From positions 1 to 35,738 of IMG/VR virus record IMGVR_UViG_3300037147_000039: 35,738 bases of DNA, one strand, 5' to 3'. This document shows, piece by piece, positions 7,297 to 15,032 of this stretch. The position numbers and the translations under genes were made by a program. This DNA is from a virus. The notes below the pieces were generated by a model. It saw nothing but the letters and a program-made list of their open reading frames with translations, made no database searches and was not told the origin of the DNA. The first letter of the stretch is position 1, and each line of letters begins with the position of its first letter.

Positions 7297-7303
7297 TATT
7301 TAT
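7297..7303 (-). promoter_or_regulatory. ATAAATA late-type motif before the lysin
   Basis: ATAAATA on the minus strand ends 5 nt before the lysin ATG (7291). It matches the T4 late promoter core in seven of eight positions. Lysis genes are expected to be late. Confidence 0.5.
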
Positions 7304-7325
7304 GATGCTTTGTTTGCTGATTTGA

Positions 7326-7343
7326 CTGCGCCAGCGGGCGCAG
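7326..7343. other. Short GC-rich hairpin after the 80-aa gene
   Basis: CTGCGCC (7326-7332) and GGCGCAG (7337-7343) pair with a 4-nt loop, one base beyond the stop of the 80-aa gene. No T-run follows on either strand, so it is not a typical terminator. It may protect a transcript 3' end. Confidence 0.45.
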
Positions 7344-7344
7344 A

Positions 7345-7587
7345 TTAGATGACTTCAAAAACGCTTTCTGGATGGAACGAACGCCAATCTGCAACGTCCA
7401 AATCCCAAACAGTAATCAAATCTGAATGTCCTTTCTTGGTGTGTTTTGTATCCGGGATAATGTCTTCCCGAAGAGTCCCACGTAACACACGGACATCTCC
7501 GTCTTGCTTGTGGAACTTCACTGTCACTTCTCTGCTGCGAAACATCTCTAGCAAAGTCTCTCTATTATATCCAACTTGGGTGGTCAT
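7345..7587 (-). CDS. Small phage protein resembling DUF2693 (WYL_2, SH3-like)
   Basis: The 80-aa product has a helix (N-R-E-T-L-L-E-M-F), then beta strands V-T-V-K-F-H-K-Q-D-G and V-L-R-G-T-L, then I-T-V-W-D-L-D-V-A-D-W-R-S-F-H-P-E-S-V. This layout matches the small phage DUF2693/WYL_2 family, a Sm/SH3-like barrel. I place the start at ATG 7587, with AGGA 5 nt upstream, rather than at an in-frame TTG 18 nt earlier. A TTGACA-N17-TTAATA promoter lies 39 nt upstream. Function unknown. Confidence 0.8.
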   Translation of the reverse strand: MTTQVGYNRETLLEMFRSREVTVKFHKQDGDVRVLRGTLREDIIPDTKHTKKGHSDLITVWDLDVADWRSFHPESVFEVI

Positions 7588-7625
7588 GTCAATCCTAGAC
7601 GGCAATAATACCTACCATCTCTATC

Positions 7626-7654
7626 TATTAAACCATGACATCTAAATTTGTCAA
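7626..7654 (-). promoter_or_regulatory. Early promoter (TTGACA-N17-TTAATA)
   Basis: -35 TTGACA at 7649-7654, 17-nt spacer, -10 TTAATA at 7626-7631, then GATAGAG. The promoter at 9195-9223 has the same arrangement (TTGACA-N17-ATCATA then GATAGGG). Leader of about 32 nt to the 80-aa gene. Confidence 0.65.
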
Positions 7655-7657
7655 ATT

Positions 7658-8416
7658 TTAGGTACGGGTGAACATGCCGGTAATGTCGGCGGACGGGTTG
7701 GGAACAGAGGCTCCAGGTCCCTTGTTTTCTACAATATTAATGGACCGGAAGATGGTTTGTTTTTCACCTTGTTCGTTGGTTTTGTGGATCATGGGAGTGG
7801 CGATCATGGAGAAGCAATCACCCAGCATAATGACGTGTTTTAGGTTTTCTGGTTTCTCATAGAAAAAGCCGACATTGTTATTGCGATCTAGAATTTCAAA
7901 ACGGTGCCCGCCAAATTTGATGTCCTTGACGCCGACCGCAACCAACTTCACGAAGAAGCGATTGGGAACATCTTTTTTGCCCATGAAATTTCCAGGTTCG
8001 GTGAGCATTGCATCATCGATTTTGATTTCACTAACAATCCTCTTTGGACGAAGCTTTCCAAAAAGTGTTGGCATCATGACGACGTACATGATGTTTATCG
8101 GCATCACTTCAGTTTGTTCAGCAACACTAATACAATTCTGAAACATAGCAGAATCTGGCTGTAACATGATCGTTTTGTAATTTACCGATTTCGGTAATTC
8201 TTTGAAAAACTCTATGATTTCGTCGGCCAGTCGATAGTAGTTATCGTCCACATGCGGAAAACCACCCGCACTGAAGGCTGAAAGAACTTTCGTATAGGTG
8301 CTTGTTGCCGACCCATTCTTTGGTGGTGGGATGTAGCACCCATCAGTTTCAATGATATTGAGTGTGACCGCTATGAGCGTGCGAAGGGGTTGAGGTGGTG
8401 GAATGGTAGCAACCAT
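7658..8416 (-). CDS. Hypothetical protein, 252 aa, with possible C-terminal OB-like domain
   Basis: No firm family assignment. The N-terminal half is helical (D-E-I-I-E-F-F-K-E-L-P). The second half is strand-rich: F-F-V-K-L-V-A-V-G-V-K-D-I-K-F-G-G, then R-F-E-I-L-D-R-N-N-N-V-G-F-F-Y, then F-S-M-I-A-T-P-M-I-H-K-T. This order would suit a small OB-like or other beta-barrel domain, possibly nucleic-acid binding. The ATG at 8416 shares one base with the TGA of the phosphatase gene (TGATG), so the two are coupled. An in-frame TTG lies one codon earlier. Confidence 0.75.
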   Translation of the reverse strand: MVATIPPPQPLRTLIAVTLNIIETDGCYIPPPKNGSATSTYTKVLSAFSAGGFPHVDDNYYRLADEIIEFFKELPKSVNYKTIMLQPDSAMFQNCISVAEQTEVMPINIMYVVMMPTLFGKLRPKRIVSEIKIDDAMLTEPGNFMGKKDVPNRFFVKLVAVGVKDIKFGGHRFEILDRNNNVGFFYEKPENLKHVIMLGDCFSMIATPMIHKTNEQGEKQTIFRSINIVENKGPGASVPNPSADITGMFTRT

Positions 8417-9174
8417 CAAACTACCTCTACAATGTCAATCATACCGTTGTCTACCAACAAAACGTGATTCAAATTCGTGTCCAAGCAAATGTTGAAACTC
8501 CCTGGCGTCTCTTTTACTCTTGGGATTTTGCCGAACGAATGACCAACAATTTGATTGAGACCGTCAATGGGAACAAATTCCGTTTCCCAATCCAGCCAGT
8601 TGATTCCACCAATATGTTGTGACCCACCCCTACCCCAACCAGCTTGGAACCAAGGGCCGACTTGCCCGAATTGAAGATCACTCAACACCATCTGCTCCAT
8701 CTCAGCGAGAGCGTCTTTTTTGAAGCCTTCCAGGGGGTGTAGCAAGAGTGGATGAAGGCCAGCATGTGAAACAAGCCATTCCCGTGGGCGCACAAGGTTT
8801 CCCTCCGGCTCCGGTGATGGTCCACCCACCCAAAAGAAGCACCGAAAATGCTTCCAGTGTTCCTGGTTCAAATAACCTTGCACCAGTTTGTATTTGGTGG
8901 GCGTGAAACCGCTACAACGCAGTTCGCCCCATTGGAACGCATACTGAATGTCGTGGTTCGCCCATACGAAATAGTATTTTGGATTGGCTGCGTTTGCGGC
9001 CAGCCAAACGCACGTTTCGTGTGTTGCTTCCGTGAGACCGTCATAGTTGTCCATGAAATCCGACAGGAACACTACCCAGCCCACATCGTTCTCATACGTC
9101 GTTAGGATGCGTTTGAGTTTGGCGATTTTCTCGTGTACGTCTGGGACGATGAGTCCCTTGCCCTGAAGGATCAT
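8416..9174 (-). CDS. Calcineurin-like metallophosphoesterase (PPP-type protein phosphatase)
   Basis: The 252-aa product carries the metallophosphoesterase signature in order: P-D-V-H (residues 11-14), L-S-D-F-M-D-N (variant of GDxxD), A-N-H-D (variant of GNHD), V-S-H-A-G and V-G-H-S. These residues bind two metals. The order and spacing are those of PPP-family phosphatases such as lambda phosphatase or ApaH-like enzymes. Several glycines are replaced (S-D and A-N-H-D). It may dephosphorylate host proteins or cleave dinucleotide polyphosphates. An early TTGACA promoter precedes it, divergent from the plus-strand gene at 9259. Confidence 0.87.
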   Translation of the reverse strand: MILQGKGLIVPDVHEKIAKLKRILTTYENDVGWVVFLSDFMDNYDGLTEATHETCVWLAANAANPKYYFVWANHDIQYAFQWGELRCSGFTPTKYKLVQGYLNQEHWKHFRCFFWVGGPSPEPEGNLVRPREWLVSHAGLHPLLLHPLEGFKKDALAEMEQMVLSDLQFGQVGPWFQAGWGRGGSQHIGGINWLDWETEFVPIDGLNQIVGHSFGKIPRVKETPGSFNICLDTNLNHVLLVDNGMIDIVEVV

Positions 9175-9194
9175 GAAAGATAAGATACCCTATC

Positions 9195-9223
9195 TATGAT
9201 AACAGACGATAGGTGAATGTCAA
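9195..9223 (-). promoter_or_regulatory. Early promoter of the phosphatase gene (TTGACA-N17-ATCATA)
   Basis: -35 TTGACA at 9218-9223 and -10 ATCATA at 9195-9200, 17 nt apart, then GATAGGG. Its -35 box lies back to back with a plus-strand -35 box one base away. Confidence 0.6.
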
Positions 9224-9224
9224 C

Positions 9225-9253
9225 TTGACAAGTCATTTTAAATTTGGTATGCT
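9225..9253 (+). promoter_or_regulatory. Divergent plus-strand promoter (TTGACA-N17-TATGCT)
   Basis: A perfect -35 TTGACA (9225-9230), 17-nt spacer and TATGCT -10 (9248-9253). Together with the minus-strand box it forms the palindrome TGTCAA-C-TTGACA. The predicted start near 9260 faces the plus-strand gene. Confidence 0.55.
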
Positions 9254-9258
9254 GGAAT

Positions 9259-9561
9259 GTGCCGGAACACAACTTGGAAGAAGCTCAGCGTGATTGGCTT
9301 CCTGCCTATCAGCGCAATACACTTCGACGGTCATATCCACGCTTCGCAGACTTTCTGAACAAGGAATTCAAATCGGTCCTAAGCGCCACCGGCAATGACT
9401 ATGGAGTTTGTGTGGTGGTTTTGTTCGGAGGAGATACACATCGTCTTGCGGCCATGATCGAAGAGAAAATCAAAACGGATCGATTTCGAGAAGCAATGGG
9501 ATCGTTTTTGCCACGGGAAATTCACGCAGACCCAGAGTATCAGATGGTCCACATCAAGTGA
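9259..9561 (+). CDS. Hypothetical plus-strand protein, about 100 aa
   Basis: This is the only open frame in the 388-nt gap between two minus-strand genes, and the only probable plus-strand gene of the window. The frame is open from TTG 9244; I give the GTG at 9259 because the TTG overlaps the -10 box. With a predicted transcription start near 9260 even this start would be essentially leaderless, and no clear Shine-Dalgarno is visible. The product looks like a real globular protein: helical Y-P-R-F-A-D-F-L-N-K-E-F, a hydrophobic strand Y-G-V-C-V-V-V-L-F-G, then an amphipathic helix. It ends one base before the stop of the convergent 9563 gene. Function unknown. Confidence 0.55.
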   Translation: MPEHNLEEAQRDWLPAYQRNTLRRSYPRFADFLNKEFKSVLSATGNDYGVCVVVLFGGDTHRLAAMIEEKIKTDRFREAMGSFLPREIHADPEYQMVHIK

Positions 9562-9562
9562 T

Positions 9563-10498
9563 CTAAGTACTAGCCGTGCCTTTCGGCATTAATCCTTTTT
9601 TGTGCAATTGGTCTGCACAGGTTGAGCAGAATTGGGATGTGTTTGTCGGGCCGCTCGTGTTCATTTTATGACAAGTGCAACCTTTCGGTGGAGTCTTGAA
9701 TGGCGACTCGGCTTTGTCCGGTTTGCTCTGGCTTCGATGTTCTGGATATTGTGTAGGATACTTGGATACGTTCTTAGCTTCAGTTTCATCAAAGCCGTGA
9801 AATCCAGGTGGTAACGCCTTAGTCGTATCGCCTGCCAACCTCTTGTTGTTGAGACGCTCCCGTTCCTTTTTCTCGGCCTGCTTTTGTTGAAATTTCTGTT
9901 GGACTAAACGCTCGTCCGGGTGGAAATTCGGACGCACAACTTCAGAAAGCTTCTTCTCAGGCATCAACTTTTGCACACGTGGCTTGAAGATTTTCTGATC
10001 GCCTTTGGTCGTCTGTGCAATTGGCTGGCCATTCTCATCGGTGTCGAATCCGGTGATCTCTGCTTTTCGATTTTTGAATTTGCCCACCAACAGGATGTCG
10101 CCTTTCTCTAGGGAAGGCAAATCGAGTTCTTTCAATCTCTGTTGCATCACTTCCAGAAGCTTCTTTGTCTTTTTTGGATCGGACAAAACCTTTGTTAGGT
10201 TCGCTTCCAGAGCGGTACGTTTTTCTTCGGTGATTTGAGTGATTTGGGTATAGTGTTCGGTCGCCAGCGTAAGCAACGTGTTCACCGATTCCATTTTTTC
10301 GGGATCGCTGATCGTCTCTTCGTCAATTTGAAAATTCACTGCTTTGATGGTGACTGCGCCGTGGGTCGCTTCCTGTTCTTTTACAACTCGGCTGATTTCT
10401 TGGAGAACGGGTGTCACCGTGCGCCCGCTAATGGATTTGGTCACAATGCGGTTGCCGGAAGACTCTAATAGACTGAATACGAAGCCAACGCTTTTCAT
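9563..10498 (-). CDS. Hypothetical coiled-coil protein with C-terminal Cys cluster, 311 aa
   Basis: Not recognised. Residues about 80-130 form a long charged helix, followed by a small strand-rich domain (K-G-D-I-L-L-V-G-K-F-K-N-R-K-A-E-I-T-G-F). A very basic helix (Q-Q-K-F-Q-Q-K-Q-A-E-K-K-E-R-E-R) and a disordered linker come next. The C-terminus has C-T-C-H and F-C-S-T-C, a likely zinc knuckle. I place the start at ATG 10498 (M-K-S-V-G-F), 5 nt after a CTAAATA motif, rather than 30 nt upstream inside the ruvC gene. The late motif suggests a virion-associated protein. Confidence 0.75.
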   Translation of the reverse strand: MKSVGFVFSLLESSGNRIVTKSISGRTVTPVLQEISRVVKEQEATHGAVTIKAVNFQIDEETISDPEKMESVNTLLTLATEHYTQITQITEEKRTALEANLTKVLSDPKKTKKLLEVMQQRLKELDLPSLEKGDILLVGKFKNRKAEITGFDTDENGQPIAQTTKGDQKIFKPRVQKLMPEKKLSEVVRPNFHPDERLVQQKFQQKQAEKKERERLNNKRLAGDTTKALPPGFHGFDETEAKNVSKYPTQYPEHRSQSKPDKAESPFKTPPKGCTCHKMNTSGPTNTSQFCSTCADQLHKKGLMPKGTAST

Positions 10499-10503
10499 GC
10501 TTG

Positions 10504-10510
10504 TATTTAG
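10504..10510 (-). promoter_or_regulatory. CTAAATA late-type motif before the 9563-10498 gene
   Basis: CTAAATA includes the TAA stop of the RuvC gene (10507-10509) and ends 5 nt before the next ATG. No Shine-Dalgarno is present. Confidence 0.45.
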
Positions 10511-11067
10511 ACCCCTTCCCATCCGCATAAAGCTATGTAAAAGCTGTCTACTAAGTCACCTACGGGGCTTCCTACGCTTTTGGCCTTGGGTTGGTAATAC
10601 TGCATGAGGGGGATTTTGGTGCGCTGAAGGAAGGCTTCGTACATTTGGTTTTTGTCTGAATTGCCTTTTCCCGTTGCAAATTTCTTGACAACCGTGGGCG
10701 GGAACAACTTGATGTCATGACCCAATTTCCACAATTTATACTTCACGAGTCCGGTGTTCTCAGCAATCTCGAAAACACGACCTTTTCCTCCCATTGCATA
10801 ACCTTCCATGAAAAGCTCGACGGGATCTTGCTGGATAGTAGTTTGAATGGCGGCGACGGCCCAATTGGAAATAATGTCAAAACGTTCTTCGTTGGAATTG
10901 TAGTCAGGAAGACGAACGCTTTTGACGTTTGGAAGAACGTTCTTCTCAACCTTGTCTGCAATGTAATGCAACTGGCAACGATCAAATTCAAACGGGCCGT
11001 CACGATTGATAATCGTGATCGCAGGACATGTCATTGAATAGTCCAACCCAACAACCCATTGGCTCAT
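10507..11067 (-). CDS. RuvC-like Holliday junction resolvase
   Basis: The 186-aa product has the RNase H-fold resolvase pattern: G-L-D-Y-S (Asp9), L-F-M-E-G-Y (Glu88) followed by the Gly-rich A-M-G-G-K-G-R, P-P-T-V-V-K-K-F-A-T-G-K-G in the basic region, and G-D-L-V-D-S (Asp171, Asp174). These four acids are the RuvC catalytic set. It probably resolves recombination and replication intermediates before packaging, the role of gp49 endonuclease VII in T4. It starts at an ATG 9 nt after the stop of the zinc-ribbon gene, so the two are cotranscribed. Confidence 0.85.
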   Translation of the reverse strand: MSQWVVGLDYSMTCPAITIINRDGPFEFDRCQLHYIADKVEKNVLPNVKSVRLPDYNSNEERFDIISNWAVAAIQTTIQQDPVELFMEGYAMGGKGRVFEIAENTGLVKYKLWKLGHDIKLFPPTVVKKFATGKGNSDKNQMYEAFLQRTKIPLMQYYQPKAKSVGSPVGDLVDSFYIALCGWEGV

Positions 11068-11076
11068 GAAGACTAC

Positions 11077-11265
11077 TTAGGACAATTCGTTTTCGTCCTT
11101 TGGGTAGTCGTCTTCTTCAACGGTGTCCAACTCTTCGGTTAAATCTTCAACCGTCTCCCCACAGAAGCAACAATAATTCAATAAACCAGAATTTTCTGCA
11201 TCCCATTTAATCGTGAATGATGCACCACAATAAGCACACTGAACATTCTTTCTTATATCGCTCAT
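11077..11265 (-). CDS. Small zinc-ribbon protein with acidic tail
   Basis: The 62-aa product has two Cys pairs, C-A-Y-C (residues 10-13) and C-F-C near 33-35, separated by a strand-rich F-T-I-K-W-D segment: a zinc ribbon. The last 22 residues are strongly acidic (E-E-L-D-T-V-E-E-D-D). Small Zn-ribbon proteins of this sort are frequent in T4-like phages, sometimes near transcription factors, but the function is not clear here. The ATG follows GGGGAAAAGGAAA, a good ribosome-binding site. The 65-nt gap upstream holds no gene. Confidence 0.75.
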   Translation of the reverse strand: MSDIRKNVQCAYCGASFTIKWDAENSGLLNYCCFCGETVEDLTEELDTVEEDDYPKDENELS

Positions 11266-11331
11266 TTTCCTTTTCCCCTCCGATTTTTACCGGGTCAATG
11301 TAATTTATTACATGAGAGATTTTGGGAAAAT

Positions 11332-11736
11332 TTAATGAGATACCATCTTGTGAGCTTCGGATGGAGATTTCACAGTATGCTCATCTTGTGGCTCTGCGAA
11401 CCCCGGAGATTTGCAAATTGTGATATTACTGTTATATGAAGGTTTCAAATGATTGAGGGCGTGCGCTGCCGCCCTTCTACCTTTTGGATTTGAATGATCG
11501 TAATGAATGTAATGCCCGTAATTTGGGTGATAACCAAATCGAGCATAGCCATGTAGCTGCGCTTCTTTTACACGATCATCATAGCGTTGTGATTTAACCT
11601 TTTTGGACAGTTCCGATGGAAGATTGTATCCATGTTCATCGTCGCTTGGTACATAATGTGCTTTTCCAGTAGGACTCATCCAACCTTTGGTTGAGGTTTC
11701 TGGTTCTTCGACAATGAATTGCACAAATGTCAACAT
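11332..11736 (-). CDS. Putative capsid-targeted internal protein, 134 aa
   Basis: The N-terminus MLTFVQFIVEE is nearly identical to that of the 175-aa protein at 66-593 and matches the T4 capsid-targeting consensus ending in a protease-site Glu. The rest is His- and Tyr-rich (H-G-Y-A-R-F-G-Y-H-P-N-Y-G-H-Y-I-H-Y) and basic, recalling the His-rich modules at 22101-25174. I place the start at ATG 11736, 7 nt after CTAAATA, not at the in-frame TTG two codons earlier. Inference: a late-made protein packaged inside the head. Confidence 0.75.
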   Translation of the reverse strand: MLTFVQFIVEEPETSTKGWMSPTGKAHYVPSDDEHGYNLPSELSKKVKSQRYDDRVKEAQLHGYARFGYHPNYGHYIHYDHSNPKGRRAAAHALNHLKPSYNSNITICKSPGFAEPQDEHTVKSPSEAHKMVSH

Positions 11737-11743
11737 TATCAAA

Positions 11744-11750
11744 TATTTAG
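11744..11750 (-). promoter_or_regulatory. CTAAATA late-type motif before the 134-aa cargo gene
   Basis: CTAAATA ends 7 nt before the ATG at 11736. The gap to the nrdJ stop is short, so this gives the cargo gene its own late signal. Confidence 0.5.
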
Positions 11751-11767
11751 CGAATTATGGGCCTCCG

Positions 11768-14062
11768 CTACTTGCTTGCTGAGTTGAAATCAACCGGACA
11801 AGCACCGCTGGAACAGTCTATATGTTCTCGGCCTACATCTTCTCTCACAGATGCCCCGGCAGTTTTGGTTGCAAATGCATCAATAACCTTGTTCAAAAGG
11901 TTCTCATATTCTGCTTTCGTGACCGATTGTTCCGGCTGATATTCATAGGAAGCTGTATCGGCCTGAGGCATCACCGAAGCACACCGAACTTGTGATTGAT
12001 ATTTGGAAATCATTCGTTTGAAATGCTCAAAATTTACAAGTTCCGGTTTGTATTTCAGAGTATAACTGATCTGGTTGCCAAACGAATCGGCAATCAAATT
12101 GCCCTCTTCATCAGTACCGTGAATCCAATACTTCTCACCCAGCATAAGCCATTTGAATTGCTCTTCCGGCGTCGCTTCGGCTGCGGTGACCAACTTGTCA
12201 CCCATTCCCAAAGTGGTAATAGTGGGTGCGGTGGGGAATCCCACGATGGTGGTGCCGCTGTATTGCTGCAATTCACGGGTCGGATAGCCATTCAACTTGT
12301 AAATCTTAATCAACGGATCGTCCGAACGGAACTGGACCCAACGCAAAAATTCACGCATTGAAGGAAGATGCCAGCCTTCTGTCAACAAGAACAACTTACT
12401 AGTCGTCCCGGCTGGTTTGATGGTGGTCATCGTATGAGGCACTTTGACGCCCATTTCTTGTGCAAAGGCGATAGCTTCTTCCCGTACTGCTCTGTTGAAG
12501 CGAGCCATCGTCATCCAAAAATCTTTGGATTTCTCTTCGTCGATTAAATCCCGAAAACCATATCCAAAGAATTTGAAAGCGAATTCATGAACGCCAGTCA
12601 AACCGACGCCGATACGATTGGTTCGAGAGACTTCCTTACTATAGATCGAATCCATCAAATTGACACGCATTAAGGCACGAGTGACCACCCGGAAGCACTC
12701 TTCGGCTTCGTCCAGGGTCTCACAGTGGTAAGGAACCACGTCTGCGATCACACAGAAGCCGCCCAGCACGTTCAAAGCGATCTCCCCACATGGATTGGTG
12801 ATCGTGTGGTAGGGCTTCTTCTTGGCCCTCTTTGACAGCTTAGACATCAAAATTTGGGTGTCATCGTTGATCTGATATTTCTTCGATCCGACGTAATCGC
12901 CCCGGTTGAGATCCGTCCACCCGTCGTCTTTCTGGACAAGTTTGTGGGAATTGATGAATCCAGGTTCACCTGTACCATCCGCATAGGCTGCTTCACAGAC
13001 CATATGAAACACTCGTTTTGCATGTTTAGCTAAAGGACTCTTTTCCTTCCGGCCTTGCAATTTCCAAAACTCATCATCAACTGTGACAGAATTGTTGGAA
13101 CTCCACAAAAAGCCAAATGGAGGAAACGGATTCTCAGCCCGATATTTCAGAATTTCCCTTGCGGTCATGTTGCGGAACTCAATCGGGCGCTTGATGGTAA
13201 TGAAGTCAAAAATCGTCTTGTCAGACCAATGCTTGGTGCTCATACGGGCCGCACGTCGTGCTCCACCCACCAGAACACACTCAGCAAAATAGTGATCGAC
13301 ATACATGGCCTGCCGCCATTGCTCCAAACCGCTGCCTTTGAGTGAAGCTGCCTTGTTGAAAGCGTTCATCAAAGCCACGGGGCCGGAAGCGGGTCTGTTT
13401 TGCATGCCGCCGATGGGAGATCCCTTGGCCCGAACTTTCGAGAAGTCCAGGATGAACATCTTGTCTTTGTGAATCTTCTCAAACGCTGCATTCTCCCAGA
13501 TTTCCAGTGCCTTGGCCCAGCCTTCTCTGGAATCGGGTACCTCAAACCACAAAGCGTCTTTGCCTTTGCCATATTTGTGTTTGGCATCTCTCAGCGATTC
13601 ATGAGCGGAATAATCAAAGTCCGGGTGAGATGCATCGATAACGCAACGTAAATTTGGAGCGAAGTCCCAATCCAGAAGTATCATGTCATCGTCGTAACAA
13701 CGACCCACGCCGGAGCCGTTCAAAAGTAAGTAAAAGAGCAAGAAACTGGCTGAAGATGTTGCGCAATTGGTGAACACTTCCATGTTGCGTGTGCTTTGTT
13801 GCGCATCGCCGTGTTGCAAGTGCCGCCCGGACATCAATGTATTGCCATTAGCGATGTGTTTTCTGAGTAGCAAATACTCCGATTCTGTTGTGTGAATTGG
13901 CCCGTTAAAAAGACTTGCATTGCCCTTGGCAACTCGGTCTGCTACGTTCCCCCACGTTTCATACTCTCCGTTTTCTTTTTTTCTAAGGATTGTTCTTTCT
14001 GCTACCGCTTGGCCCATCCCGGATGCGAGTGAGCGAAATGAAAAGGAATCTGACTGAATCAT
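11768..14062 (-). CDS. nrdJ: Class II (B12-dependent) ribonucleotide reductase
   Basis: The 764-aa product has the ten-stranded reductase barrel signatures: Cys100 (T-N-C-A-T-S-S-A), the loop N423-P-C425-G-E427 with the radical Cys and its partners, V-G-G-A-R-R-A-A, and T-I-K-P-A-G-T-T-S. The C-terminal redox pair is C750-S-S-G-A-C755. Size, the G-G-A-R-R-A-A segment and absence of a small subunit gene fit the monomeric adenosylcobalamin enzyme. It makes dNTP precursors. The frame is open upstream to 14320, but that part lies within thyX in another frame. ATG 14062 (M-I-Q-S-D-S), with GGAG 13 nt before it, is the sensible start. thyX upstream completes a dTMP/dNTP module. Confidence 0.88.
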   Translation of the reverse strand: MIQSDSFSFRSLASGMGQAVAERTILRKKENGEYETWGNVADRVAKGNASLFNGPIHTTESEYLLLRKHIANGNTLMSGRHLQHGDAQQSTRNMEVFTNCATSSASFLLFYLLLNGSGVGRCYDDDMILLDWDFAPNLRCVIDASHPDFDYSAHESLRDAKHKYGKGKDALWFEVPDSREGWAKALEIWENAAFEKIHKDKMFILDFSKVRAKGSPIGGMQNRPASGPVALMNAFNKAASLKGSGLEQWRQAMYVDHYFAECVLVGGARRAARMSTKHWSDKTIFDFITIKRPIEFRNMTAREILKYRAENPFPPFGFLWSSNNSVTVDDEFWKLQGRKEKSPLAKHAKRVFHMVCEAAYADGTGEPGFINSHKLVQKDDGWTDLNRGDYVGSKKYQINDDTQILMSKLSKRAKKKPYHTITNPCGEIALNVLGGFCVIADVVPYHCETLDEAEECFRVVTRALMRVNLMDSIYSKEVSRTNRIGVGLTGVHEFAFKFFGYGFRDLIDEEKSKDFWMTMARFNRAVREEAIAFAQEMGVKVPHTMTTIKPAGTTSKLFLLTEGWHLPSMREFLRWVQFRSDDPLIKIYKLNGYPTRELQQYSGTTIVGFPTAPTITTLGMGDKLVTAAEATPEEQFKWLMLGEKYWIHGTDEEGNLIADSFGNQISYTLKYKPELVNFEHFKRMISKYQSQVRCASVMPQADTASYEYQPEQSVTKAEYENLLNKVIDAFATKTAGASVREDVGREHIDCSSGACPVDFNSASK

Positions 14063-14087
14063 TATAAAATGTTTTCTCCGAAACAAT

Positions 14088-14127
14088 GTAAAAGGGAGTG
14101 CATGTGTGAGGAACACCGCACTCCCTT
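14088..14127 (-). terminator. Terminator-like hairpin between thyX and nrdJ
   Basis: AAGGGAGTGC and GCACTCCCTT form a perfect 10-bp stem (14118-14127 with 14092-14101) with a 16-nt loop. Only four T residues follow on the minus strand, so it may be a weak terminator or attenuator between the two genes. Confidence 0.6.
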
Positions 14128-14138
14128 GACGTTCGTAT

Positions 14139-15032
14139 TTAGTGGGACGAAGTGTTTTGCGGTTTCTGCCACAACTCAATGAATTCAACGAATTCACGTT
14201 GAGACATACCGTATGCCGATGCAGAATTTTGAAATTTATTTTCAAGCATATCCCGCAATGCCAGTATGTCCATTTTGGACAATGTGACACTCTTGAAAAT
14301 GTAATCTTCAAACGCTTCACATGCCAGTGGGAAATGCGGCTTCACCAATTCATACATCGCATTGGCAAAGTCTCTGATTTCTCTTTGGGCGTGTGAGTCC
14401 ATCCGAAGATTTAACATATGAAACAAATTGTGGATGTCCATTTTGAAGAAGCATTCGGTGTAATTGGACACCGAGAGGGGAAGCCGTGCAAGCTCTCGAC
14501 TCAAGCCGGGATACTCTTCGCCTTCTTCCAACTCTAAACGACCGGGTGTGTCCCCCAGCAATGTCTTGTATGTTGAATATGCGTGTTCATAGAGCAGTAG
14601 GAAGAGATTGGTGATCTTCTTCTTGATGGGTTCACTGATCTCACCGGCCCGTCCTTGCTTGTTCGTCTTGGACTGCGGCTGCATGTAATTTTCAGCCGGA
14701 AGGTAAAATTCATCGCTCATCTCACTGTACCGTCCGCTGTACTCGTTTAGCGAAGCGGTTCGATGTCTCACGAGTTGACGCATTACAAAAATGGGCAACT
14801 TTATGTGAAAAACCACTTCTCCCATTTCGAGTGGGGAAGTGTGCTTGTGTCGCACTAGATAGCGAATCAGGTTCCGATCATCGGATACATTCTTCGTTCC
14901 GGTTCCGTAGGACACACGGGCGGCTCTTGCAATGGAGTGATCGTCTCCAAGATGGTCGATCAAGCCCACGAATCCGTATTCATGGATTTTCTTGTAGTTC
15001 GGGTTGTTACTTACTTCTGATTGTAGTGTCAT
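14139..15032 (-). CDS. thyX: Flavin-dependent thymidylate synthase ThyX
   Basis: The 297-aa product contains the ThyX signature R-H-R-T-A-S-L-N-E-Y-S-G-R-Y at residues 89-102, plus H-T-S-P-L-E (around 64-69) and a C-terminal substrate-binding segment N-L-R-M-D-S-H-A-Q-R-E-I-R. It makes dTMP from dUMP with methylenetetrahydrofolate and FAD. The ATG overlaps the TGA of the restriction-endonuclease-like gene (ATGA). Its TAA stop lies inside CTAAATACGAACG, a junction motif that recurs with one change (CTAGATACGAACG) at 17111-17123. Neighbouring nrdJ completes a nucleotide-supply unit. Confidence 0.95.
   Translation of the reverse strand: MTLQSEVSNNPNYKKIHEYGFVGLIDHLGDDHSIARAARVSYGTGTKNVSDDRNLIRYLVRHKHTSPLEMGEVVFHIKLPIFVMRQLVRHRTASLNEYSGRYSEMSDEFYLPAENYMQPQSKTNKQGRAGEISEPIKKKITNLFLLLYEHAYSTYKTLLGDTPGRLELEEGEEYPGLSRELARLPLSVSNYTECFFKMDIHNLFHMLNLRMDSHAQREIRDFANAMYELVKPHFPLACEAFEDYIFKSVTLSKMDILALRDMLENKFQNSASAYGMSQREFVEFIELWQKPQNTSSH

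Noticed and set aside
14063-14320. An 86-residue N-terminal extension of the ribonucleotide reductase frame
   Set aside because: It overlaps the 3' end of thyX in another frame and runs through the terminator-like hairpin; its residues look random. The start at 14062 fits the family.
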